Below are positions 12,501-24,500 of a stretch of 64,000 nt of DNA, one piece after another; within the stretch, counting starts at the first letter, position 1, and each line of letters begins with the position of its first letter. Source of the DNA: Erythrophleum ivorense. Its lineage: Eukaryota > Streptophyta > Magnoliopsida > Fabales > Fabaceae. The notes under the pieces are model-generated. The model made no database searches and was not told the DNA's origin. It worked only from the letters and a program-made list of their open reading frames with translations. The translations under genes were made by a program, and so were the position numbers. The DNA lies in NCBI GenBank assembly GCA_026724425.1, contig JAIUCV010000001.1, forward strand, positions 5,686,556 to 5,750,555. Reading direction: 5' to 3'.

Positions 12501-15500
12501 CTTTGTCCTCTGAATCTGTTGTTACTAAATAGGAAGCAAATCAGTAAGAAAATAAGGAACTTATGGTCCATTCAAAGTGGCCCAGGCAGGTGGAACAGGT
12601 GAAGCATTGCCAAACAGACTTGAATCCATCAACTACTAGAAATTTACAAGAAACACAAGGTATTTCTGATTCTAAATCCTCAAATGAATTTCATTTACCT
12701 ACTGATCAGCACCCGCCTATTGCTTTCTAAAAAGAAGTCAGATCATGCACTCAACATCCTATTGCTTACTTTGTCCTATGAGAAGCTATCTCCAAGTTAT
12801 AGAGCTTCCATTGCCAATATGAACAGCATTAAAATTTCAAGTTGCATAGAAGAAGCTCTTAAGCAGCCTAAATAGAAAGAGGCTATAAATGAAGAATTGC
12901 ATGCACTTCGAAAAATGATACATGGGAGTTAACTCACAAACCTCAAGCAGAGCAGCCCATGGGGTGCAATAGGTTTTTACAGTAAAATACAAGGCAAATG
13001 GAAGCATTGATAAATACAAAGGAAGGTTGGTTGTAAAAAGCTTCACTCAATCTTATGGGATAGACTTTCAGGAGACTTTTGCATCAGTAGCAAAACTTAA
13101 TACCATTTGGGTGCTTCTGTCCATAGCAACTAACCTAATCTGGAAGCTACATCAGCTAGATGTTAAAAATGCATTTCTTATTGGTGATTTCAAGGAGGAA
13201 GTCTACATGGAAATACCTCCTGGCCTAAGGAAATATGATGATCCTAATCTTGTGTGCAAACCCCAAAAATCTATCTACAAGCTCAATGAATCTCCACGAG
13301 CTTGGTTTGAGAGATTCACCAAAGTAATGAAATTATTGGAGTAGACACAGGACCAAACTAATCATACTTTGTTTATTAAGAAGTCATCAATTGATAAAAT
13401 GACTGTTTTTATAGTCTATGTGGATGACACAATTGTAACAGGCAATGATGAGGGCAAGTTAGTCCACCTTAAGGAGGTCTTGATCAAGGAATTTGAAGTA
13501 AAATACCTTGGTGATCTAAAGTTTCTCTTGCAAATGGAAGTGACTTGGTCCAACAAAGGATTTGTAGCATCCTAAAGGAATATACTTTAGCTTTACTAAG
13601 GGATACTGACATGTTAGGATGCAAGTTTGCTGATTCTCCTATGGATGCTACTAATAAGTTGGCTCAAAGGGAGATTCAACCCTTGTTGATAAAGGCATGT
13701 TCCAAAGATTAGTAGGAAAGTTGATATATCTCTCCCACACAAGATCTAACAGCTTTGCAATCAATGTGGCCAGCCAATTCATGAATAATCCTACTGAAGA
13801 GCCTCTTGAAGTAGTGAATCAGATGCTGAGATATTTAAAAATGACTTCGCAAAAAGGGATTTTCTCCAAAAAAGGGAATGAGCAGGAACTTAGAACCATT
13901 CTCTAATGCGAATTGGGCTAGATTTCTTACTTATAGGAGATCCACATCGGGGTACGGTACTGTACCTACATCTAGGGTAACTTGGTAACCTAGAAAGGGA
14001 AAAAAAAATCTTTTATACCCCGAGATAGTGTTGAAGCTAAATTTCCGACTATGGCACATGGAATTTGTGGAGAAATCTGGCTGAAAAGATTACTTAAAGA
14101 ACAACAGCTTCCATCTCTAACATGCATGAAGTTATTCTATGACAATCAAGTTGTAATAAGCGTTGCTAAGAATTCATTTCATCATGATAAAATCAAACAT
14201 ATCGAAATTGATCATTACTTCATTAAGGAAAAGATAGAACAAGGTGTCATTGAGTTGGCTTACATATCTACTCATTATCAAACAACTGAAGTTTTGACCA
14301 AGTCCATCCCAAAAACTCAGTTCGATATTCATCTATCCAAGCTAGGTATGGTTGACATTTACTCCCCAACTTGAGGGGGGTGTGGAATCGCAGATTAATT
14401 CCTAATGAATCTCAAATTCATTGTCTAGGCTAGTCAGCTAGGGAGCTTTATTAGTGTTAATTAGGTTTTATTGTACAGATTTATTTGTGATTGATTTATT
14501 TTTCAAATTCTTTCCCTTTATGTTGGCCGAGTATCAAGGAGTCTTAACTCCTCTTTTGATTCAGCTTCTTGTATATATATATGTTCCCATTGGTTCTATT
14601 TGATTTAGACATAAATAAGAGAAATACTCTTCACACCATTTCTTCAAAACTGACCATCTTCAATACCCTCAACTTGGTTGCTTTGCTGAATAGAATTAAA
14701 AGATAGCAAAATTCTGTCACTCATGTCCAGGACAATGGGGGAAAAATTGGAAAAGCATATATGAAGGAAGGATAGCATTAAACATCATATAACAGCCAAG
14801 ATAAAAGTCTCCTCCATTGAGTTCAATATAGCAGCTACATTGGATGGCCACACATCCAAAATTCCAAATATTGCCTTAACAAACCAGTGCCAAGAGATTT
14901 TTTTCTTTTTACAGGATAGCCAAGATGTTTTCTTTTACACATTATATCCAAATATCCATTAATCGCCATCTGGACTAACAAGCATAGATAAAGTTTCGGG
15001 CATACCAGAATGTGTAAGTTCTGAAAATCCCAACCAAAATCCCACAACAGATAAGGATCAAAACCCAATGCACAGGGGATGGACAAATACACAAAGACAT
15101 ATGCACAGAGTGAATCAAAAGGCATTCTCTATAAGAGGTCCATAAATAAAAGATGAGTCCATTTTACTCACTAACAGAAGTCAATTTCAAAAATACTGGA
15201 AAAAATTGCCAACTTGATCGGGCAGAACACACATTTCAATGGGAAGGGGTCAGAATATATGAATTCAATAATAGAAAAAGAAAATCATTGAAGAGATTAA
15301 AATGCAACTAAAATTGTCGATGACCAATGAAAAGATCTTCATTTTTAGCAGGAGTAAAAAGAATGCCAAACAAAACTTGAGCCAGTATAATAACTGCAAT
15401 TAGACGCAAATAAGTTATTACAGACACCTCGTTAATTGTAATTGAAGCACTAGAATGGAAGCACAAGAAACAGTGAAAGTCTCACAGGAAATCATGCCAC

Positions 15501-18500
15501 TACATTACATACATGATAGATCAGATTCATTTTTAATATATCAATTTATCCTTATTAGCCACATTTGGTAGATGGCATAAGCAGAGGGGATATAAGCAAG
15601 ACAGTGGACCTGATAATCTTGGATCCTATCAAACATTTAGTACACAATGAAATAAAAGAATAGGCCAGTACCAGCCTGGATCCTATACAACTAAATGTAG
15701 GAGTAAAAATTTCTTAATTTTTAGCGGGAGTACAAAGAATGCCAAGCAAAACTTGAGCTAGTACAACAACTGCAATTAGACACCAAGAAGTTATTACAGA
15801 CACCTTGTTAATTGTAATTGAAGCAATAAAGAGATAAAGAATAGAAAACTATTGAGAGAAAAATGTAATCAGTAAGTCTAACCTACATAAGATTTTGTAT
15901 TTATAAGAGGGCGTACAAGATATGCCCAGTGAATATAAAATATTACTCTAATTTCAGAATATCAAAATATATTGCCTTATTAATTACAAAATTATAACCT
16001 ACCAAAAATACAATAAAACACATGTTAAATATTTGCATTTCAACAATCCGCCTCAAGCTCGAGCATATAAATCATATGCACCAAACTTGTTACAAATGTA
16101 AGAGATGTGTGGTCCCTTTAATGCTTTTGAAAGAATGTCAACTAACTGATCATCAAAGTTGACACGGTTGATCATAAGGGTCTGTTTGGTTTGAGGGGTT
16201 TGGAGGGGAGGGGAGGGTCTTCCCTTGTTTGGTATGAAAAAAATGGAAGGGAGGGGAGGGGGGGAGGCAAAATATCCCCTCCAAACTCTCCCCTCCAAAA
16301 GTGGGGGTTTTTGGAGGGGAGAGAAAATTTGTATCTTCATTTGACTAAATTGCCCTTACTTTGCTCTCACTTAAAACATAATATAGATCTTATTTTTTTA
16401 ATAGGGCTTAAGATAATTTTTTATGAAAATAAAAAATATTTTTAAATAAAAAAAATATATAATAAAAAATTAGAAAAAGCTTTTTTTTTATATAAAAATA
16501 TCTTAAAAACAAAAAAAAAATTAATTCTAATATCATAAGGGTATAATTGTCCATTAGTCCTTCCCCTCCCCTCCCCTCCCCTCCTCAACCAAACAACATA
16601 TCATTAAAATCCCTCCCCTCCCCTCCCCTCCAAATCAACCAAACAACATATCATTAAAACCCCTCCCCTCCCCTCCCTTCCATTGAACCAAACACTATGT
16701 AAGAGTCCCCGATAGTGTCTTCTCTCTAATAAAATGATAGTCAACTTCAATATGTTTGGTTATCTCATGAAAGGCAAGATTGGATCGATATGTAAAGCAA
16801 CTTGATTAGCACAAATTAATGTTATCTTGCTTGAATCTCCAAATTGGAGTTCTTGAAGCAATTGCTTCATCCACACTAGTTCACACTGCTAATGCCATGG
16901 CACGATATTCTACTTCAGCATTAGATCAGGCCATAACATCTTGTTTTTTACTTTTCCAAGATACAAGATTTCTCCCGATGAAAATTTAATAACTTATAGT
17001 AAATTAGATAATATATAGGAGATCCTACCTAATCTATGTCAGCATATCCAACCACTTCAAAATGTTTATGATTCTCATATAGTAAGCCTTTTCCAGGAAC
17101 TCTTTTGATATACTTAAAAACGAGTGTTACTTCATTCCAATGACTAGTGCATGGTAACTATAAGAATTGGCTTACTACACTCATAGCAAAGGATATATCC
17201 GATCGAGTGATAATAAAATAATTCAATTTTCCAACTAGTCGCCGCTATGTGCCAAGATTTGTTAAAAGCCCCACCTACCCTAGTACAAGTTAATATTAGA
17301 ATCCCTAAGACTATCAACTAGGCAATAATCTAACATGCTACTTTCTTCGAGAATATCTAGTGCATGTTCTTTTTGAGAGATTGCTATCCCAATACTTGAT
17401 TCAACTACCTCAATGCCCAAAAAGTATTTTAATTTGTCCAAATCTTTAGTATGAAAATGATCGAGAAGGTGCTATTTAAGTTAAGAGATTCTATCTTGAT
17501 CATTGTGTGATAATGATATTATCAACATAGACAACCAGAAATATGCAAAAGTTAAATGCTCGATGCATGTAAAATAAAGAGTAATTGGCTTCACTTCTAA
17601 TCATCATAAATTGTGGAACAACACTACTAAATTGGACAAACTAGGCTCATGGTGACTGGTTGAGCTCATAAATAAACTGATGCAACTTACAAACTAATTC
17701 AGACTCTCCCTAAGCAACAAACGCAGGTGGTTGCTCTATATAGACTTCCTCCTTAAGATTATCATAAAAAAATGCATTCTTAATGTCAAGTTAATAAAGG
17801 GATCAATGTAGAATAGCAGCAATAGATAAGACCACACAGATGGAAGCAATTTTAGCCATTAGGAAAAAAGGGTTGCTGTAATCCAAGCTAAAAATTTGGG
17901 TGTAACCTTTAACTACAAGACATGCCTTAAAACGATCAATAGTACTATTAGAGCCAACTTTAATAGTGTAAACCCACTACAACCAACTACAAATTTATCA
18001 AGTGTACAAGTTCCCCATGTGCCATTTGACTGCATCACTTGCATTTCCTCAAGCATAGCCTATCTCCACCCAAGATGAGAGAGAGCCTCCTAGGTAATCT
18101 GTAGAATGGAAATAAAGGACAAAGATGATACAAAAGCATAGTAAGGTAATGATAAATGATGGTCACTCAAAAAATTATAAATATGATAGGGATTATGAGA
18201 AGAACAAATACCTTTGCGAATAGCAATAGGAAAACCATCATCAAAAGCCAGGTCTAGTGTAGGAGCAAGCATTGGAACTATGCGTGAATCAGCAAGGACA
18301 TCCACAAACTCTACAGGAGTGATAAGTGGAGCTAGTGCAGAGGAGACAATATAATCGATAGTAGAGTCAACCAATGAAGCAAGACCAGGATCAAAAGATG
18401 GGACAAAAAAGACATTAATGATAATGGGAGAATCATGGAAATAGCTCAAAGATAAAAAAGTGTGGACTCAAAAAAGGTAATATCATCTGCCATGAAATAA

Positions 18501-21500
18501 TGATTAGTGTCAAAAGAATAACATTGGTACCTTTTTTGGAGATAAAAGAAACCCAAGAAAACACACTTAAAGGATTTAGCAGATAGTTTATCTCATCCTA
18601 GAGTCAAATGATGGACAAAGCAAATACAACTAAATACATGGGGAGGAAGATGATACAAAAGTTCATCAAGGAATAGAATAGGATGAAGGACCCGATTTTG
18701 TAATATAAAGGAAGGCATCCCATTGATCAAGTAACATGCAATATAAATAGCATCCCCCAAAAGCAAGAAGTAACATTGTAATGAAACAATACAAGCTGTT
18801 TCAAGGAGATAGCAATTTTTGCATTCTGCTACTCCATTTTGTTGAGGAGTATAAACACAAGAGGATTGAAGAAGTACGCCCTGAGCAATCATGAAAAATT
18901 TGAAAGGAGCAAAGAAATATTTACTCACACTATCACTACGAAAAATTTTGATAAAAGTGCCCAATTGATTACAAATCTTATTGCAAAATTGTTGAAAAAT
19001 AATTCAGAATGACCTTTTATTAAAAATAACCAAGTACAACAAAAATAACCATCAATAAAAGTGACAAAATATTGAAAGCCCAAAGTGGAACAAGTATGAC
19101 TCAGTTCCAAACATCAAAGTGGAGAAGAGAGAAAAGGAAGAGAGACAGCTTTAATGTTATCACTTTTAGGAAAAGAGACACAAGAATGTTTACCCAATTG
19201 ACATGACTCACAATTTAAAGAAGGTAAAGGCGAGAGACTAGGCACCATTTGCTTAAGTTTCTTAAAACTAGGATGACCTAAACAATAATGTAACAGCTCC
19301 AGAGAATTTGAAGAGATGCGGTAACAAAAGATATCAGCACAGATAGGTGATAAAGTCCATGAAATTCACATTCGATGCCAATCATCTATACCATATGTTG
19401 ATTCTGTATAATCACGAATGAATGTGAAATTACAGTTAAGTGTTTGACTAAGTTTACTAACTGAAACAAGATTATAGGGGCAGCCAGGAATATAAAGGAC
19501 AGAAGCTAAAGGTAAGAATCAAAGTATTCAAACTTGACCAATACCTTTGGCAACTATCTTAGAACCATTTGTAAGAGTAATAGTAAGAAGTGAAGAAGGA
19601 AAAGAATCGAGATGTGGGAAGAGATGTGGGTTATCAGAGATAATGATTAGAGGCACCAAAGTCAAAAATCCAAAGTTCAAGAAAGGAAGATTGAGAGAGA
19701 CAAACTACATAATTACCAGTCTATGCAACTGATGTAGTGAAAGGAGCAACATGTTTACTAGCTTGATATTGTAATAAGGCATTGTAGTCAACTCCAAATA
19801 AAGTGATTGATAGAGGACCCTTGATTTGAGAAACGTCAACATTCTCTCTTATGGCAACAATGGCCATCTTAGGACGATCATGTAGAGAATAACAACAATC
19901 ATGAGTATAACCCAATTTGTTACAATAAGCGCAATGAGGCCATTGTCTAGAGTTGTGTCCATCATTGTTATGTCTTCCACGTCCTTGATTCCAATTGTAG
20001 TCATTATGTTATGAGGCAAATATAGAAGCCTCACGTGGGTCAATCATTGCAACCGAGCAAGAATATTGTCAAAGGATGGAATGTCAAAACTTGAGAGAAT
20101 TTGATCACGAATAGAAGCAAGATCCACTCTCAAACCAGCAAGGGTAAGAATGATAAATAATTTGTCTTGTTGGCATTTTTGTTCTTGGGCATCGGTGGAT
20201 ATAAGCAACAATTCATTGAATTCTTGTTTCACAAACTCGATTCTTCCTACATAAGTATTCATATCTGTATCCAACTGTTTCAAACTAATCGTTTTAGTGA
20301 CAAGAGCATGAATTTGTTGAATGTCATTACTATACATAGATTTGGCCTTTGTCAAAAAGTAAAACAAGTTCTATAATTATAAAAAACGCCATAACTTACA
20401 ATCATCCAAATGCCATAATAGACCACAAAGTTGATGGTCTATTTTCTTCCAAGTTAGTCAATTTGAAGTTGTAATATGATCAACTTGTTTCACCAAATGA
20501 TCCTCATAACCTTGGCAAAAGAACAAAAGTTTAACAGAGGCTGCCCAAGTAGTAAAATTAGAGTCATCTAGCTTCTCAAGGGTAATAATGGGATTTCCTG
20601 AAAATGCGGTGAGAAAAGCACTCATCTTTGGGGTTGAAAAGGCTAGAACAACATCAAACATAATGTATTTGTATTAAAAAGAGCTCCGAAAAGTGACAAA
20701 AAAGAATAATAGTGAGGGACAGCCACAAAAACTTAAGATCAAAAGAAAGACAACCCCAACACTTCGAATAAGACCCAATCACGAAAGGTGAAGGACAAAG
20801 TTGGAGAGAGAAGAGACTAGCAACAAGTTCTGGACGAATGGTGGCCAAAGTGCTGGCTGCATGCACTGACACATGGAAGAAGGGCGAAGCTAATTGATCG
20901 GCGTGTAAGGGTGCATGTGGCTTCATCAGATGGTCCAATAGTAAGTATTGACCAATCGACCGTGTTTAAGAAGGTTAGGGGGACACATATGTCAAAATCT
21001 AATACAACATAATGACTGAAACGATGCACAATCACTGGTAGGGAAGGAGCTGACCGAAGAATAGCTATGATACCATATAAAGAGAGAAAAAATGGAAAAC
21101 TATTGAGAGAAAAATGTAGTCAATGAGTCTCACTTACATAAAATTTTGCATTTACAAGAGAACATACAAAACAAGATATTGATGACCAATAAATATAGAA
21201 TATTACCCTAATTATAAAATATCAGAATATATTGCCCTATTAATTACAAAATTATAACCTACCAAAAATATAACAAAGCACATGTTGAATATTTATATCC
21301 CATCAGAAGCACTAGAGTGGAAGCACATGAAACAGTGAAAGTCTCACAAGAAATCATAGCATTAAATTACATACATGATAGATCAGAATCATTTTTAATA
21401 TATCAATTCATCCTTATTAGCCACATTTGGCTGATGGCATGAGGAGAAGAGATATGAGCAAGATAGTGGACTTGATAATCTTGGATCCTCTACAACTAAA

Positions 21501-24500
21501 TGCACCAATAGGCTAAACAAGTCAAAAGCCTCTCCTCACACCTTCTTCTTCTATGCGCCCACAATTGAACTCACTCCTCTCTACCTTCCATATACTTACT
21601 CCCCCTATTATGTCCAAATTGAACACCACACTAATCTAAAACTATTTGAATCTTTCCCTAATATCACCTTTATCTTTGTATAAATACAGTCATGATTCAT
21701 ATAACTAGAAATTAGTTAGCAGACATGAATAACATATGATACCAAGCTGATGAAGATCAAGATAATATGGATTGCCAAAGTCCCACATCAAGTAATACAA
21801 GTTGCTCATTAAAGTAATTAAATAGGATAGTTCTTCTACCTCAATAGCTAGTTTTTAGGGGAGGGTTTCCCACCTTGGTTGGGTGCCCATTAATTAGTAT
21901 CAGAGCCGATAGTCAACAATTCCAAAAAAGGCTAACTGTGAAGGATTCTAACTGACAAAAGGCCAAGTGAAGTGTCATAAAATGTGGCTGTTGAGACGTT
22001 AACTTTCCAAGAGTGGCTAACTGATGAAAAACAAGGTAGTATGAAATGCCAAAATCTCACATCAAGTAGTATGAGCTACACAATGGGATACTAAGATGGT
22101 TCTTTCACCTCAACAGCTAGATTTTGGAGAAGAGTTCTCCACCTTGATTGGTTGCCCATCACAAGCATTTTTCATTTTCTAGATAAATAACAAAAAATTT
22201 TAAGCACTGCCTAAGGGTGAACCAAATATACAAGAAGTATAAATAGAAGAGCCATCTTAGCATGGCAAGGCCCCCCTTCCAAAAAAAAAGCACAGAAGAA
22301 GAATACAACTAGCATTTAGCAATCAATCCATGAAGTCTAGACATGAAATCCTTGACCCTTGCATGCTGAAATAGCTGTTCACCTATATAGTAAGAAGAAA
22401 GCTCAGTTTGCGAGGTTGTATAGTCAAAGTAACATTTAATCCATTAATATCTCTATGGGAACAACAGATTACACAACATCAGAATTTAATAATGAGAGGT
22501 TCTGTAGTCAAAGTAACATTTAATGCATTAAAATGATTGGTACCAAAAACAACTTTTTTTATTAAAAAGGGGAGGCTTAATAACTGCAGAATTTAATTAT
22601 GAACATCTTATAACTGTGCATTGTGTCACCTGATAGCAGCTTTTAAGAATGAGAAGCAGCCCTCCGCACGTGTTTTTGCAGCTCCAAGGGCTTCAGAGAT
22701 CTGTTGCATGTCATCATCAACCCTCAAGTTTTGGGGAAGTGGAACCCGAGGAAAAGCTTTGTAGATCTTCTCAAGGCGGTCTACCAGATATTTTTTATTA
22801 ATAAGGAGGGAGGTTCGAACCAGAATGAGAAGTAAAAACACTTAAAAAATCATGTAACAAAGACCCCACATCACAAATTCCCCATCTCATTAAGTACATG
22901 CATCACATACTCGAAGCACACAAATGACCAAACTGAGCAGGGGAGAAAAGACAAGCATTTATATTGCATTACAAATGGAAACAAGAAATAAACTGCTGAT
23001 ATCAATGAAAATTTAAAAGACAGTACAAGGGCTCACCAAGAGTTTCATTATCATAAGGAATTTTTGCTTTCCCTAGTGTCTCCACAAATAATAAAGCAAG
23101 CTCTGCTCCACAGGTGACCTGAAAAAGAGCAGAAACTAAGAGTTTCTTATATAAATCTTTGTGCCACAATCAATGTTGACTAAATGTTAATTTTATTACT
23201 AGAGATATTAAAAACTTAAATTTAATTAAATCAAATTAATCTCAAATGGCAATATTTATCATCCCATACTTGCAGCTGTCTCAGACGAGCCAATACCTGG
23301 TCTAACTATAGATAGCGAAAGTCAACCATAAAGCTTAAACCATTCAAAACCAAGCTCTCATCACATATAATGCCTAATCTAGATTATAGTGAACTTCAAT
23401 TTTGATTGAAGAGAAAACTAAGCATAGAACTATATATGTGAGAAAATAGATCCAACAAAATATGTATATGTAAAATAAACTACAGCACACATGAGCAATT
23501 TGGTTTACATGCCCATTGGCATTAGTATGCTTAAATCTAGTGAGCAAGTAACAGTACACACAAACACACACTAGAACAAACGGGGAAAAAAAAGCAAGCA
23601 GGAGCAAAACAAGAGTTATATTTCAGGGAAGTCTAAGAAAAATTATTTGAAACTTGACTATTAATGAGTTTTGCTCTTTTAAAATAATATTTTTAACGTG
23701 AAAAATCTATCAAATGCAGATTAACACAGAGGAATGAAAAAGGATTCTTTATCACTTTACATTATATGGGATAATATAGGCCATTTATTAATATAAGTGT
23801 TTCCAACTTCCACGAGATCACCAACTACAATTACAATTGAAAATGCACCAATGTCCACTGCAATTTTTCTTTCAATGTGAAAAAATAAAGTTGCAAGGAA
23901 TTCATCCTCCTTGTATTAACATTTAGCTTTGGTAACATTAATTATACAAAAGTAACTGTCAGGAACCACTTTAACTCATCAGCTTATGTTGTTAAGTGAA
24001 GGCCTAAGATTGGTTTTGCTAATATTTTTAGTGTGCCTTCTCTTAAAAAAGTCCATTAAGCGTGAAATATGGATAAAGCATAGGCACATTATATCTTGTG
24101 TTGAAAATCAATTTCAATTAAGGAAATGAAGGACAACAATGATTGAACTCCTGACCACTTATAAGCTTAAGTTGTTAAGCTAAGAGCCAGGATTGGTTTT
24201 ACTGCTATCTCTAACAGAACCCATTAGTAATTGCAATAGAGACCATAAAAGTTATTGCAATCCAAGTAGACATATATGAGTGGATAAATATTTCGCCTTC
24301 CCCCGGTTTCTGAATATATCTCTGCATCATTTTCCATTGTTGATAAATGAAAAAACAACTTTTGCTTAATTAATTGGAAATGGCTAATAACCTTTTACAT
24401 TAGAAGAAATGATTTACAAGCCAACAATCATATAATTCATCCATCACGCCTGAGTAGAGACCTTTAAGATGATAAAAGTTTGTCCAGAAAAATATTGTAA

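Larger units (their letters stand above)
9679..14646 (+). mobile_element. Copia-1: degenerate Ty1/copia retrotransposon in GET4 intron 5, antisense to the gene
   Basis: The element is 4968 bp and flanked by the 5-bp target duplication AAACT (9674-9678 and 14647-14651). It has two LTRs (9679-9976 and 14381-14646). A primer site TGGTATCAGAGC at 9977, complementary to initiator tRNA-Met, follows the 5' LTR directly. A polypurine tract ending in GGGGGG (14371-14380) abuts the 3' LTR. Internal order is gag, protease, integrase, reverse transcriptase, RNase H, which defines Ty1/copia. All reading frames are broken by stops and frameshifts. The LTRs differ by several indels and many substitutions, so the insertion is old and cannot be autonomous. 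Confidence 0.93.
15825..21305 (-). mobile_element. Copia-2: degenerate Ty1/copia retrotransposon in GET4 intron 5, sense to the gene
   Basis: The element is 5481 bp including a 522-bp MITE, with the target duplication GAAGC at 15820-15824 and 21306-21310. LTRs are 21076-21305 (5') and 15825-16045 (3'). The primer site TGGTATCATAGC (minus strand, 21075-21064) directly follows the 5' LTR. The minus strand carries gag, protease, integrase, RT and RNase H in copia order, all broken. It lies in the same orientation as GET4, so its LTR signals could act on the GET4 pre-mRNA. LTR divergence and lesions indicate an old insertion. Confidence 0.92.

Noticed and set aside
16191..16445. An 84-residue frame rich in Gly and Arg
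   Set aside because: It is translation of the G-rich subterminal array of the MITE in Copia-2, not a gene.
18090..18449. A 119-residue minus-strand frame taken alone as a gene
   Set aside because: It lies between the integrase and RT segments of Copia-2 in the same orientation and is part of that polyprotein remnant.
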